Of a stretch of DNA of 64,000 bases, positions 23,290 to 36,172 are shown one piece after another. Below the pieces are notes generated by a model. It was not told the origin of the DNA and did no database searches. It saw only the letters and a program-made list of their open reading frames with translations. Source of the stretch: Atherinomorus stipes. Lineage: Eukaryota > Chordata > Actinopteri > Atheriniformes > Atherinidae. The position numbers and the translations under genes were made by a program. Each line of letters starts with the position of its first letter. The first letter of the stretch is position 1. The stretch lies in the NCBI GenBank assembly GCA_023101725.1, contig JALJCO010003044.1, positions 1 to 64,000 on the forward strand, in the 5' to 3' direction.

Positions 23290-24344
23290 ATCAACAATTG
23301 TGAGACTTTCTTGGGACTCACAATTTCTGATCAGGAGCTCATCGTGAGGTCCATAAGACATAATTGAGATCAGGGGGTGACAATTATGAGATCTCCTCTG
23401 TTTATCCCACTTCTCAAGTAGTGCTCAAATAGTTATCTCAACTCAACCTCCTTTGTCTCAGTGATGTCTTTTCTCTTTTTTAGCTCATCTCTAGCTCCTA
23501 AAGAACCTTTAAGAGAAGCAATTCAGAAACAAATGATCACAGAATGATAGCATGATGAGAAGCTTAAACTGATCTCAAGAGATGAGATTGAGCCACAAAT
23601 GAGCAGCACATTTTTCCTGTGGGTACAGGGGCATGTGCCCCTCTACGTGCAAGAATTGCACACTCTCAGATGCTTGTAAAGGCGATGAGGGCTCCAGCTG
23701 GGGCCGCCCTCTGGGGGGATGCATATCCGTCCTTTTGGGGGGGTGGCTGGGGTCCGGTCCTCTGGGTGGCTGCTGGGGGCCCAGGTCTCGGGCTGTGCGG
23801 GCTTCCCCCTCCTTGCAGAGACGAGGCTGCATCTGCATGACTGTATCACCATAGAGCACCCTCCCGTTGCTCTGACCAGGTTTTACTTCTTCTCCGCGTA
23901 GTTCTGCATGTGTTTGTATGATCTGATGATACTTAAGCCACCTGCAGGTCCTCCTGTAGGGGGATTGATAATTTTGTTTTCCAGCAGAGACCTTGGAATG
24001 TTGTTTAGGGGTTTCTGTATAGATGCACCAGTGAACTGTGGAAGTGGATCCATGTTTTCTCTTCTCTCTCCCTATTCCTCACTCGTTTCTCTCTGTTCCA
24101 CTTTCTATCATTGCTTCTGATAACTTTCATTTTTCCCTTGTCAAGCCCAGCAGTATGGTATGGAATGTTGTTATAAACAAATGTTTAACTCACTGGCTGC
24201 TATTCATGTGTAAACACGTTAATTCAAATCCGAACGTTAACTGCCAATCACGTGTTTCACGTGTTTCTGGAGTGTGTGTGTGTGTGTGTGGGGGGTGTGT
24301 ATTACTTGTCCATTTAGATGTTATTCAATATTGAAATAACACAT
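23290..24344. other. Non-coding stretch, no gene seen
   Basis: Overlapping frames at 23575-23901 on both strands come from a GC-rich, low-complexity block (G-runs at 23714-23780). A GT repeat lies at about 24272-24289. No domain was recognised. Confidence 0.45.
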
Positions 24345-24765
24345 AATTAGGGGCGTATACTTTTGATTGACAAGTAGCAGACCGGATGCCGGCCTGCTGG
24401 CCAGTGGCTCCTACTTTGCTCTCTGTTTGCTCTTGGTAAGGTCTCTGTCTGCAACTGAGTAGCATAATGGTGGTTTTTAGCAGCAAACAGCGATTCCAAA
24501 CATGTCTTACCTTTAGCCCGCTGCTTAGGAGCTAATGTTTGTTAGCTCTTGTTCGTTTCGAGTTAGCTCGGTTAGCATTTAGCTCAGAGTACATTCACTG
24601 TCAATCATTTACTCAGAGGCTGCACTTTGCCCATTTTAGTATTTTCCAGGAGTGATGACACACGCAACACGGCAAGATGGCGACGATGGGACACGCCCAA
24701 CTGGCTTCACTTTCCTCTATTCAGACGTGACCGGAAACTACATCCATTTCTTCAATAGTCTGGAC
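24345..24765 (+). repeat. Dispersed repeat family A, copy 3
   Basis: Same orientation as copy 1 and longer on the left, where it includes GGGGCG and CTTTTGATTGAC. It is not interrupted and is the best template for the internal part of the family. The sequence after it (24830-24905) has TAACGCGTTACTT-type motifs found at the ends of some fish hAT-like MITEs, but no pair of ends was found. Confidence 0.7.
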
Positions 24766-27700
24766 AGAACTCAGTGTGAAATTTTATTATAATAATAAAA
24801 TAATGACTAACGTGTTATTGATTCTAACAAACTAATTAGTTACAGTGCTAGTTACTGCAAAACTAACGTAGTAACTGTAACACTTTACTGTAACGCGTTA
24901 CTTAACTTACTTATGTTCCAACAACACACAAGTGAGTTGTTACAACTTACTGCTGAACTGATAAGACACATCAACTTGCACAAGAGCCAGTGACAAGCAG
25001 ACGGACAGTTAGATAGTATGGTACATGTACGGGTTGTCTAACATTTTACGAGCACCTTCCTGCCATGAACATCAAACATATGGAGTGTTGTAATATTCAT
25101 GACTGCAGATAAGAAAGATACCAATTTCAACCACCAGCGTAGTTTGAAACTTTGGAGACTTGATTTGACTGTATTCAGAAACTTTGTGTTAGACTTCATT
25201 GAAGCTTCAAATGAAGCCTGAAGTTTCTCTTACATTAGGATGCATTTAGAATTTTAAAGGCACATCTTCCATTTGTTGAATCTGATACTTTTTTTCTCTT
25301 TAATTTTCACAAATGTCTTTTTTTTTTTATCTTTTAATGGATGTTTATGCAACCCTGAGATCAGCCCCTTAAATTCTGGTCTTGTTTACCAGAAGGCATG
25401 CCACTGGTGATTATCGGCTACTCTCATGATTGTCCAACTCAAAATCTCTAGTCCACCCAGAATATCCTAATTCTAACATTTATTTGAAGATTAATACATG
25501 GGTGTGGCTCTATTTATAGGCACAAAGTTATACCATATGGTAGTTCAGTGAAAACAGTGATACAGGAGTTAAATGAAAGCCGTTGCCAAATTCTGAGTGT
25601 TTCCAGAGTGGCAACTAAGCAACGATCCTGGGATGAGTGGAGAGGTTTTACTGCTTGGTGATGAGATGATGGATGGCAGCTCTTTGCATGACTGTCGCAA
25701 CGGAGACAGACTGCCACAGCCACATGATCACAGACTCAGACAGCAGACAGGTGAGGACAGACAGCTGTACTTAAGGGAAAGAGAGGAAACAGGAGGGGAG
25801 TGTCCAGTAATCTGTTGCAAACGTGACAACATGGACTAAAAGACAGATGACTGTGTTAGGACTGGGCCACAAAACAAATATTGATGAGTCGCAGTTAAAG
25901 AATAAACTGTGGGTAAATGGTCCCGTGGGGTCAACAGATGAGGTTTGGGGTAAATTAAAGTCGGAATTCATACAACATAAGTAGGTAAGTATCACATATG
26001 GATGGGTTTTCAGCCACAAACACGCACATTCTTCAGAAAAGATGCTAGAGCACAATTAACAGAAGGTTTAAGATCCAAAAGAAGTACTGTAGGGTCATTC
26101 ATGAGGGCTCTTCACCAAACATAACAAATGGGGGAAAAGAGGAACTAGATGGGTGCAATGAGAAGTTTGGAGATTATTTGAATGCTTTGTGAAACCAAAC
26201 ATGAATCAGACTCAGTGGTTCATGTTTGAACAACTGAAAAATAAAGAAGTTATTACCAGTTTTTCTAAAGCTTAACTCCAGTGCTGTTATAGACAGCTGT
26301 ATGTTTCTGGAATGCTGTCTCAGTCAGGAGAAACATACAGTCCGTCAGAACATTTAGGAATTACTGAAATCCTTAGAGTCTTTTACACGGTACATCCCTC
26401 CTTCTCAATTTAAAATTCATTTTCGAAGTGTTTCTTATGCGGCTCCTGCGATTGATAGCAGCTGTCCAGCAATTCATACCATATGTTTGGAGCTTTGAGT
26501 AAATATTGTACCACGGGAAGGCTGCTTTACATTTCAATTACTACATTTATACAGTTAGCAAACATGATACGCAGGGAAAATGGAAGAAACCTGACCCTGC
26601 CTGCCATGAGCGCAACTCATCAGGAATATTTCATCAGATGTTACAATGTTGGAGGTCACTGCATGGCCTTGGCACAATTTACAACAATGACTAGCAATCA
26701 TGCTGCCTCATGTCCTGCTTTATGTAAGCTCCTCTGCAGTCACAGGATGCTGGTAAATTAGATTTTGCCAGTGTGCAAAGCAGTGTGATACTGTAACAAT
26801 TAGAGTTGCATAGCATGAATAAATATTTCAGGAATTGTACAAAAATATTTGTATTTCCTGATTTCTATAGAATACTGTCATGGATAACTGGGTAAAGAAG
26901 AGTTTGAATGTTATCAGATTTTGGTAGTCATGTACCAAAATTCTTCACTTTATGCTGCTTGAATGCAGGTCAAAAACACACAACCCGCTTTCAGGCTGCA
27001 CTGTGACACAAACATGAACCAAGCCAATGATGTAAGAGAACTTATCAAGACAGGTTCTTGGTGGGACTTAAAGTATTGCAGTTGTTTACAAAATGAACAT
27101 ACAGTTAATGTTGTGGTTCCTATTTTTGTGTGAGCACAAGGTAGGACAACATCATTGATGTCCTCTTTGGAGAGATCGAATAACAACTGACTGGCAGACT
27201 GGCATCAATAATGTCTAACTTCTGTAAAAGACCTGCAGGGTTTCAAGTGATCCACTAAAGTATATCAGTATGGTTTGTTGCGTGCCCTTAATATAACATT
27301 GGATGAAATTGTCGATGTTAAAGACCAAGGAAATTTCAGGCCTCAAACTATCCCCAGCAGATGAACAATGTTGGAAAGTGAAATCCTTAAAAAAAAGGAA
27401 AAATTCAGCAATGACCTGATACAGAAACTGAAAGATGAGAGAGACCTTCAGCTGACCATCCACTGTAAGCCGAAGCGTCATCAGAAGGTCAACAAACCAA
27501 AATGGCTAAATTTCTGCAAGGAAGATGTGACACATTATAAAAGTATGGAAGTTTACTCACTACTGTACATAACTTTAAATACACATTTTGTAACTTTCAG
27601 ACCTTAAAACTCTGCTTTCTGGACTTGTTTGTTAGCACTACAACATCATTTGTGTCCATTTTTGTAACTGTTGCTGCAGCGAACCCAGACTGATAAACCT

Positions 27701-28020
27701 TAAATCTTTTCTTCTGGGACTCTGCGTGATGTTACAGATGAGTTTAGCTTTACACTCAGCGTAACATGCTGGCAAACATATATAAACAATCACAAGAATA
27801 AGCAAGAATAGAAAATTGATAGATGCATGACTTAGGTTGGGTCACAGGTGGGCCACCATGGAAACCATAGATAAACCCACTTGGGTCCCTCATATGCAGC
27901 CAAAATTGAACCCTTATGGGCCCCACATGGATGTACTGGCTTTAGCTGACATTAGGGGGGGTGTCAGAGGAAATCTTCAAAAGTTCTGTAGTGCATCTTT
28001 AATGAAGTTATCACTTCAAA
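24766..28020. other. Non-coding stretch, no gene seen
   Basis: Apparently unique DNA. The frame at 25597-25839 includes a GTGAGG that could act as a splice donor near 25751, but there is no further support for an exon. Confidence 0.4.
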
Positions 28021-28024
28021 TTAA

Positions 28025-28399
28025 AGGAATAGTTCACCCTCAGAATGATTTAACTTTATTTTCCACTTACCCTGATGGTGAGCAAGACTCTGGACCACTT
28101 TTTTAATATGTCAAATGCAGCCGGAGATCAGGACGACTTCTCGTCTCCCCCCAATGGAGTTCGCCAGGGTCTGAGCCAAAAAGGTCCATAAAAGTCCACA
28201 AAAAGTTGTCAATATCGTCCATACTGCTCGTCCCATTTAATCCAAGAGCCCTGAGTGGGTAGCATCCAGAATTTACTAGAAACTACGCCATTTAGTATAT
28301 TTTTAGAGTCTAAACAAGACTACATCGCCTGCCTAGCAAGCACGCCGATGCACGTTCACGAAACTACGGAAGCCACGGCAGATGAGATCGCGTGTTCTC

Positions 28400-28431
<32 letters not shown>

Positions 28432-28824
28432 TACCCTTTCTTTCTTGTCTTGTTTTTCTGTTCTCTTCTTCCATCCCTTTCTTTCTTAGAGGGGCGGGCT
28501 TGGTTGCCCATGCGAAATTAATAACAAATTTCCCCTTTATTTAAAATATAATCTTTTCGATTAATATCCAACTCCTCCTCAGGACACTTGGATTACATGG
28601 GACGAGCAGTATGGACAAATATTGACACTTTTTTGTGGCTTTTACTTTTTTGTGGACTTTTATGGACCTTTTTGGCTCGGACCCTGGCGAACTCTATTGG
28701 GGGGAAAAGAGGTCGTCCTAATCTCCGACTGCATTTGACATATTAAAAAAGTGGTACAGAGTCTTGCTCACCATGAGGGTAAGTGGAAAATAAAGTTAAA
28801 TCAGACTGAGGGTGAACTATTCCT
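28025..28824. mobile_element. TTAA-type MITE, AGGAATAGTTCACCC family, copy 1
   Basis: TTAA lies at 28021-28024 and 28825-28828. The inverted repeats are long: AGGAATAGTTCACCCTCAG, TTCCACTTACCCTGATGGTG, GGACCACTTTTTTAATATG, all mirrored at the right end. It is 800 bp, with a CTTT microsatellite at about 28398-28438. It has no transposase. AGGAATAGTTCACCC ends are widespread in fish MITEs. The TTAA duplication fits Kolobok or piggyBac. Confidence 0.85.
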
Positions 28825-28828
28825 TTAA

Positions 28829-31253
28829 ACTCAGCTCCATTTCGATCCCAAAGAAAGGTTCTCAAAACATTTTTCTCCATATTCACTAGCTCATTTTATT
28901 AATTTTTTCTTATTTCACAAGGAGCCTGGAAATAACTTTTTCAGTTTCATGGTTTGAACAACCTGATCAGCCAAGGAATTTCCAGAAATCAAGAAGCTGT
29001 TCTCCACACACGCTAATATGAGGTTTCTGTAGCACTACAAACTACAGTCTCATGACCATACTGTAGTTATATAGTTTCCCTCTTTTTAAACGTCACTTTT
29101 TAAACTTTTTTTTCCATGTGCCATATACGGTATGGCATTTTCATCTTTTGCTGTCATTTTGTGCTGTTAGCATGCTAAATAGTTGGGGTTTAGGGTAAAA
29201 GAATAGGACTGGGTTGTCATTGCTTCACAGTTCACACAAGTCCTTTATGAGTCCTGAAACTGCAGGCTAGGTTTCTGCAGAAATTCTCGACTCCACACAT
29301 GGTCAAGGTGAAACACATTCATGCTTTGCAGAAATAATTAGACAGATGTGACATCACATGAACACAAGCCATATATAAAGAAATGAGAGGCAGCTTTAAT
29401 TTATTCCTTTAATTTTAGCTTTTAATGTGTCATGATAAGCAGAGGAATGCTGTTTAAATCATAACAAGCATAAAAACTTCACATAAATCTCAGGCTAAAA
29501 ACTAGAACCAGTTTATGGGCATGTTCCCAGTTTCCTTCTTCTGACAAAGTTAACATTCAATATTCTGTTTATCACTGCACACTTACATCCTATTTCTGTA
29601 AAAGCTGTGTTCGCTTCAGCACAACTAACATAAACTCCACAGCTCATATCACTTATCAGCTCGTTGGTGGCCGCGTGTTTCTCCACAGGGGTAACCAGCG
29701 CTTTGAACGAACCAGACAAAGCTTCCTTGTGGAGCCACCTGTGCCTGTCAGAATGAGTGAAAGCTTGAAGAATGCAATCATAATATTTCCAAGTCTGTGT
29801 GCAGAGGACCTGTTCTGGCCTCCGTCGACCTGTGTGGGACTGCTGGTTTTTCACAGGTGTGGGGCTGCTGGTAAGCAAGTCTGAAGATTTTCTGCTCCCA
29901 GCGGGGAGGTCGTCTCCACGGGTCACAGTTAGGCTGCTCCCCAGTTCTGGAGGCCCCCATCGATTCAGGCTAAAAAACTAAATGTTTGTGCAGGGAAAAA
30001 AAGGAAAAAGAGTCAAAGCAAAGCTGATATTTCCATAAAAGCAATAAATCCATGCAGCAAAACAGAGCGGGAATTCCATTATTAATCAGACCACATGCTG
30101 GCTTTAGTGCCCATGTCAAATGATTTGTTGTAATGGGATAAACATGACTGGACGCTGTTTTACACACAAGGCCTGATTCAGAAACAGTCTGCTGCTGTGA
30201 ACCTCTCAGCAGAGGTTAATCTGTCTGGCTCGCAGCTTTGACTGATGCACCTGCAGCTTTACGACCAGCAGACGGACACCATTTAAATTGTGTATCATTA
30301 TGCTTGTCCTGTGGGAGGTGGTGATCGTCAAAATATCAAAATACTGCAAGAGAAAGGATTCAGTTGCATTTATTCATTTTGCGTATTTGATTGATTCTTT
30401 GCAATCCATTGCTTTGATTGGGTCAATACATTCAAAACAAGGCACCTGCAAATTATTTTTTATTTTTTCCCCACTCTTAGCATTAGTCATCTCATAAATA
30501 AGGCTTATGTCTCCAGTTTTGGTGTTTTTCTTCTTTTCACTTGGAAATAAAGCAAGGTTACGTGTTGACTGTATTTCAGGACTGCAAGGCCAGGCCACCT
30601 CTGAATAATCTCAAAGAGCCAAACCTTTTCTTCATCCCTGAAGCCATAAAGTGTTATGAAGCTGCATGACTTTCTCCTGTCAGCACCGGGTTGTTGTTTT
30701 ACCACGCAGGCTGTTTGTAGCATTAACAACAACTCCATCTTTATCCCCACTGTCTGGGATGCATTTGAGAACTTAACTTGTATCAGAAAGGTCAGAAACC
30801 AGATGGTGAATGGAAGCTTTGAGCCCAAGCATACCTGAAAGTCAGGGACTGTCTCATTGCAGCAGCTTTGTCTACTTTTCCTTCTTTTATTGAAATGATT
30901 TGAAGTTTGTGGCGATGAAAATCCTTAGTCTTGATTTACGGGCATGTTTACCAAATAAATTTGGATCAGTGTGGTGTGTGCAACATGTGTGCATGAAGAA
31001 TAACGATTCCAAGGAGACATCAGTTGCTATTGCTCATTTCAGAAAGGACGAGTAAGTACAACACTGTACTATAGGATTTTGGTACCTTTTTGAGGTGCGC
31101 AGAGATTGTCCTTTCACTCTGTACCATGATACACAGGGCTGTATCCCGTTCTCTTTCTTTTGTTTTTTGATATAACTTCAAGTGAGCCACATTCCAAAAC
31201 AATAAAAGGCATGATGATACAGCTGAAACCATCCCTGGCACCTGGGTTCAAAT
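28829..31253. other. Non-coding stretch, no gene seen
   Basis: Apparently unique. The longest frame is 137 codons on the minus strand (29513-29926), overlapped by plus-strand frames, and no domain is seen. Confidence 0.4.
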
Positions 31254-31985
31254 TAGAGACTAAAAATAGGGGACAAACCTTCCGCTACGTCACCGATTGT
31301 TTTCTGAAGAGCTAAAAGTGAAGCCAGTTAGGCATTCTCATCATCGCAATCTTCGCAGTGTTGCGTGTGTTGTCACTCCTGGAAAATAGGAAAATGAGCA
31401 AAGAGCAGCTTCAGGGTAAATGATTTGACTGCCAATGTACTCTGAACTGAATGCTGACAGAGCTAACTCGAAACTAACAGGAGCTAACAAAGCTTAGCCC
31501 CTTAATGGGTTTTATGCACAACTCCATTACTTCCTGAACTTAAGCCAGCTCTTTTGCCTCCTGTCTTTCATTACTGGACAAACTGATTAATCAAGGTGTG
31601 TCTGGCCATTGTCCTCATGGTTACTGAGGTCAGGCACACCTGGATTAATCAAACCGTCCAATATTGCAAGACAGGGGACAAAGGAGCTGGCTTAAGTTAG
31701 GAAGTAGTGGAGTTGTGCATAAAGCCCATTGGCAGGATAAAGGTAAGCTGTTAGCTGGCTAAAAACTACCATTATGCTACTCTGCTGAGACTGAGAGCAA
31801 ACAAGGAGCCAAGTAGTAGCCACCGGCCGCCAGCTACCTGTAAATCAAAAGGACACGCCCCTAGTTATGTGCAATTTCAAGATTAAATAGCATCTAAACA
31901 GATGAGTTGTAAAAAAAAAATCACCCCCTCACAACTGACACAAAGGTAAACTTGGTGGTTTGATTTATACATCAAATCTACCTTC
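31254..31985 (-). repeat. Dispersed repeat family A, copy 4, split by palindromic MITE
   Basis: Reverse orientation. It matches copy 2 on both sides of an insertion at 31504-31730. It also matches copy 2 at its far end (GATTTATACATCAAAT) after an internal deletion near 31955. Confidence 0.7.
31504..31730. mobile_element. Palindromic MITE, copy 2
   Basis: Ends AATGGGTTTTATGCACAAC and its near reverse complement; inside are ACTTCCTGAACTTAAG and GATTAATC in both arms. It is inserted in family A copy 4, so it moved after that repeat had spread. Confidence 0.8.
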
Positions 31986-32913
31986 TTGTAGCTTCTTACA
32001 ACCGAAACATGTTCCTGATATCATGTCTGTATGCATGTACTTATTTTCAGATGTTGATGTTTCACAGTATTGTAACAAATGCTTATATTGTTCTTCTGAG
32101 AGACATAAAAATACACCAGTAGGCTGCAATAAAACAACAGTTAGATGACGCTGCTGTGTTACACTTCAAAACGATGCTCTGAAACAAACAGATCCAAGAT
32201 TTAGAATACTCTTGCTTTTTAAATACATAGCCAGCTCTGTTGTCACTGTAATAAACATTAATGATGTACAGCCAATACCATTAACAGATGATCCACCAAG
32301 GGGTACAAAGCTAACTCATCGTGTGCAGAATTACCAAAATTAAAGGATATACATGATCAGCATACAAACAATAGATTACATCAGAATTTTGTTGACATTA
32401 TGATCATGGCAGACATTTTAAAATAGGAACATTAGATATTTGCTCCTGCTGTATTGCATCTTTTATATGAATGGTGAAATTCAAGGGGGAAAAAATTTAA
32501 GAAAAAAATATCTTTTATGTTTATGGTATCTATACAGCCTTATGGCTGCTTCACGTTCACAAAGGTCAGTGTGCACCATGTTGACAAGGTGAGATTTGAG
32601 CTGACAGATATTAAGCCTTTAAAGTCCTCACACCCATGGTCCACAAGATTGATTAGATTTTCTGTCAGTGAGACCAAAGATGAGACCCTTTAGTGTTGCC
32701 AAATTCATAATTGCAATCTGAGTGGGCATGACGCAAATAAAAGCTCTTTAGTAAGTCCCACACTGAAATAACTCTGTTATCACTCAATAATTGTGCATTT
32801 GTTAAGATCTTGTTTATTTCTCATGTAGCTCCATTGGCCAAGTGGACACATCAGGTATGGAGGCTGTAAGTTGTTGCCGATGCCTTGGCTAACATTAGGA
32901 CCTGTGGTCTGAA
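31986..32913. other. Non-coding stretch, no gene seen
   Basis: AT-rich. No frame with a domain and no repeat was recognised. Confidence 0.4.
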
Positions 32914-33285
32914 AGGCATACCGTGTAACTTTTGACCCTAAATATTAGCCAAATATTATAATATATTATATAATTTTATGAATAATGTAAGTAGTAGATG
33001 ATTTCTGGGGTCAAATTGCAGCACTATGGCAGTGCTCTGAGGGGGCTGCCATCCTCAAAAACCAGGCATTATAACTTTGCAGGAGTGGATCCATCACTCA
33101 TTGGATCATGTGACCTGGTTTCGCTTTGATTTATGGCTCGATGACTTCAAATCAGCTGGTCAACGTGGTTTACAAACATAATTACAAAACACAGATGGAA
33201 ACTGTTTAATCTTGTGACAGCTGTGTAGCATTTGGGAAGCTACAAGTTTAGTTCCCATCATGGCCAAAAGTTAAACAATATCCCT
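32914..33285. mobile_element. TTAA-type MITE, AGGCATACC family
   Basis: The left end AGGCATACCGTGTAACTTTT and the right end in reverse AGGGATATTGTTTAACTTTT match at most positions. TTAA is intact on the right (33286-33289) and decayed to TGAA on the left. It is about 372 bp, non-coding. Confidence 0.55.
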
Positions 33286-33289
33286 TTAA

Positions 33290-35930
33290 TGCTACATATC
33301 ATATCCATCCCTCTCACAACCCACTTTATTTGTTCACTGTAAAATATGGACAACCAGTCCCAGAAAACATTATAAAATAGACAAATATATAGTTGTGACT
33401 ATCAGCAGGCTATTTTGTAGCCAAAGATAAAGTTTACTATTGGAAAAAACATATATTTCACTACTTTAACCAACATAGCTACAGTACAAGTGTTGCTCCA
33501 ACCCACCTCACACACACACAAACATGCACAAACACAACTACGACACAAATATCCAACTAAAACATTTCAGTGGACATTACTGTGGTTTTTGTAAGTCCAT
33601 GACCACCAGCTCGCGCTGAAGCTGTTAATGACTGGTTAGCTCTGACGACCAGCACCACAGGCATGTACATCCGTCCACGTGGGAGCACTTTCATGGTGTC
33701 TTCTTCTGCTCATCTGAGCCTTTGTTTAGCTTATGTTGGAGCAGATAGTGACTGCAGAATTTCACTGTATTTTATTTCTCAATCTCTTCCAGTAAGGTTT
33801 GCAGAGTGCAAAAAGTCAAACCAGTATGTCTTCAGTGCACCATATACACATGTATGATCATAAAGGCTGTAAGTTTTCAAAACCAACTCATGTATATTTT
33901 TACATCCTCACATATTCACCCTTTTCTTGTATTATTTAACATCCTCCAACCCTGTGATTGAATGTTTGGTACAACTTCTGCCTCCTTCAACATTTGTCAT
34001 GCTGTTACCTTGGCCTACATTTAGAGAGCTTAGGAATAGTTACAGAAAAAATGATGGGAGTAATTTCCTGTGTTTAGAGGTTCAGAGAGGGTTTTGAGCT
34101 TTATGGAGTTTAGCTGTGAGTCGTCCTCATGTGAAGAGCTCGTAAAGCACTTCGGCCCTCCCAGCAACCTTGAGGAGCTCGGCTTATAGAGACAACAGTG
34201 ATTCGGCGTAACCCAATCGCCCAGCAAGGAGGAATATTTTGGCAGCCTCGCTATCACAGCTGACATTGGCCTGGGTTAAACCCCCCCCCCCAAAAAAAAA
34301 CCCAAAACAACTTCCCCATGTTACGAGATTCAGGCAGAGGAAGTGTGTCTCTATGGAAACTTGACGTAGAAAACAGGCATGCTGAACGGTGCGAGTGGGT
34401 GGCAGGTTTTTTCTTAAGGTGTCGCTGATTCTTCAGAAAGCACCTTCATCTTTCAGGTTAAATGGAACATGTGGCAGATTGACCTAGCATGTGTTGGTAG
34501 GAACTTTGAGATGTTCTCATTGCTGCCTTTTCTTTTCTTATTAATCACTACGGATCATTTGTTGACAAAATCCTCAGCTTCCACACAGAATGACATGTCT
34601 TGATACGCTGGTATCTAATTACAAATGTGTTTATTGAGGCTGTTTTCCCAAAGAAAGCAGAGTTGTAATCCAAAGACCAGAGCCAAAAGCTACAAAAACA
34701 CATGCTGTTTCTGTACTATTACTCCCATCTTCAGATAAATAAAACCTCAAAACAACAAACTTGTTTAGATTAATTGTAGTTTTTAAGTACAAGTTCAGAA
34801 AAGACTTGGTCTGTTTTTCTCTTTCTTTATTTCCTTTCATTCTGTGGTGCAGAAAACAAGACCCCAGGGAGAGAAATGCAGTCGCCCACACCTTGCTGAG
34901 ACTCAGACTTGTTTAAAGACTTACAATCCCAGCAGTTTTTTTTTCCTTTTTTTTAATTTGCTGATTTATCCACCATGTGCACATCCTAGTTCCTGAGACA
35001 GCTTTGCATAATATGGCATTTGACAGCTGGATGTGATATGAGAAAAGGAAATAGGATAGAAAAAAAAAGCCATTTCAGCACTGGACTCTGAACTTGGAAG
35101 AGCTAATTCTCCTTTTTCCCCCCATCTTCAATTGGCCAGGTGCAAATCCATATTGGCGCGAGGCCTGACAGGATACAGGGTGGAGTGGCAGAGTCTGCAC
35201 AGCTCAAAGAGAGCTCCATTGAGTGGGAGACCTGAAGTGCCGTTTGATATGATGAGTGTCAGTTATATCTCCCAGCTGCAGACGGATGAGGTCCGCTTTG
35301 ATCGATGGCACTGCACCGTATACCTGCGCTACTTTTCCTAAAACTCAGAAGGAATCAAGCTCCGGAGATAAGTACTACACATTAAAGTCAAAAGTTTTAC
35401 TTCAGGCTTATATTTTAAAGTCCACCTGGATTCAATGTGTGCCACAGTGAAACTTTTCTTATAAAAACTGCTTCTCTAAGAAGATTTTAAGAAGAGGAAA
35501 TCAGGAATGTTCTACAGCCGGTACATTTTTTTCAGGTTGTGCTTCTCACCACAGTGAAGCCCGGTGTTTTTTACTTAGACATCAATCGAAAAATATTAAA
35601 GTCACACAAAGATTTAGAAAGAAATCCCAAAGACTTAAAGTGCCCCGATGTCAATGCCAGTTTTTTTTTTACCTAATGTTCAGTGAATGTCATCTGTCCA
35701 CAGAAAACTCGGAGATGCAGGTTTGTGGTCACCTCCATCTGTATTAATAACAAAACAGCACATTCTCTGTCTTAATAATGAAATTCTTACTCCAACAACT
35801 ACCCAAAACAACTAGGATACGTCCACTGTACACTCATTGACAGTGATTGTGAATTACTTTATTTAATTATGACATTAATTTCTTCAAAAGGGTTGAAAAC
35901 TCTGTCCTCTCCACTCGTGACTAGTTGAGG
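33290..35930. other. Mostly unique DNA, possible conserved non-coding block
   Basis: No gene was recognised. The block 35125-35345 has balanced composition, is not repeated in the window, and contains AGGTGCAAATCCATATTGG. It could be a regulatory element or part of an exon, but this rests on appearance only. Confidence 0.3.
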
Positions 35931-35934
35931 CTTC

Positions 35935-36172
35935 CCTGAGTCTGGTATTTGAGGTTTTTCATTCCAGTTAAAACTAGTTTTTTCCCTGCTACCAGCAGCC
36001 CTGAGCATGCTCAGGATGAGGGACTCAATCGAAGAGCTGATTTAATGCAACTTGAGCAAAAACTCTAAGCATTTATGTGAATATGTTTAAATTTCATTAT
36101 AATATGACAATAAATTGGATTAAACTGTAAAAGTGCTTAAAGACGACTTCGTTGTGAATTGAAATTGAACTG
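35935..36172 (+). mobile_element. Degraded LINE 3' end
   Basis: The order of motifs matches the LINE 3' UTRs at 360-644 and 19540-19795: TTTTCCCTGCTACCAGC, GAGCATGCTCAGGATGAGGG, then AAGTGCTTAAAGACGACTTC and a decayed TTGAA-like tail (ATTGAAATTGAACTGAA). It is much more diverged than the other two copies, so older or from a sister family. Confidence 0.55.

Noticed and set aside
23575..23901. Five overlapping frames on both strands
   Set aside because: A GC-rich low-complexity block lacks stop codons by composition; no protein family fits.
29513..29926. 137-codon minus-strand frame, with GTAAGT near its end
   Set aside because: No recognisable domain, frames on the opposite strand overlap it, and a frame of this length is expected by chance in 64 kb.
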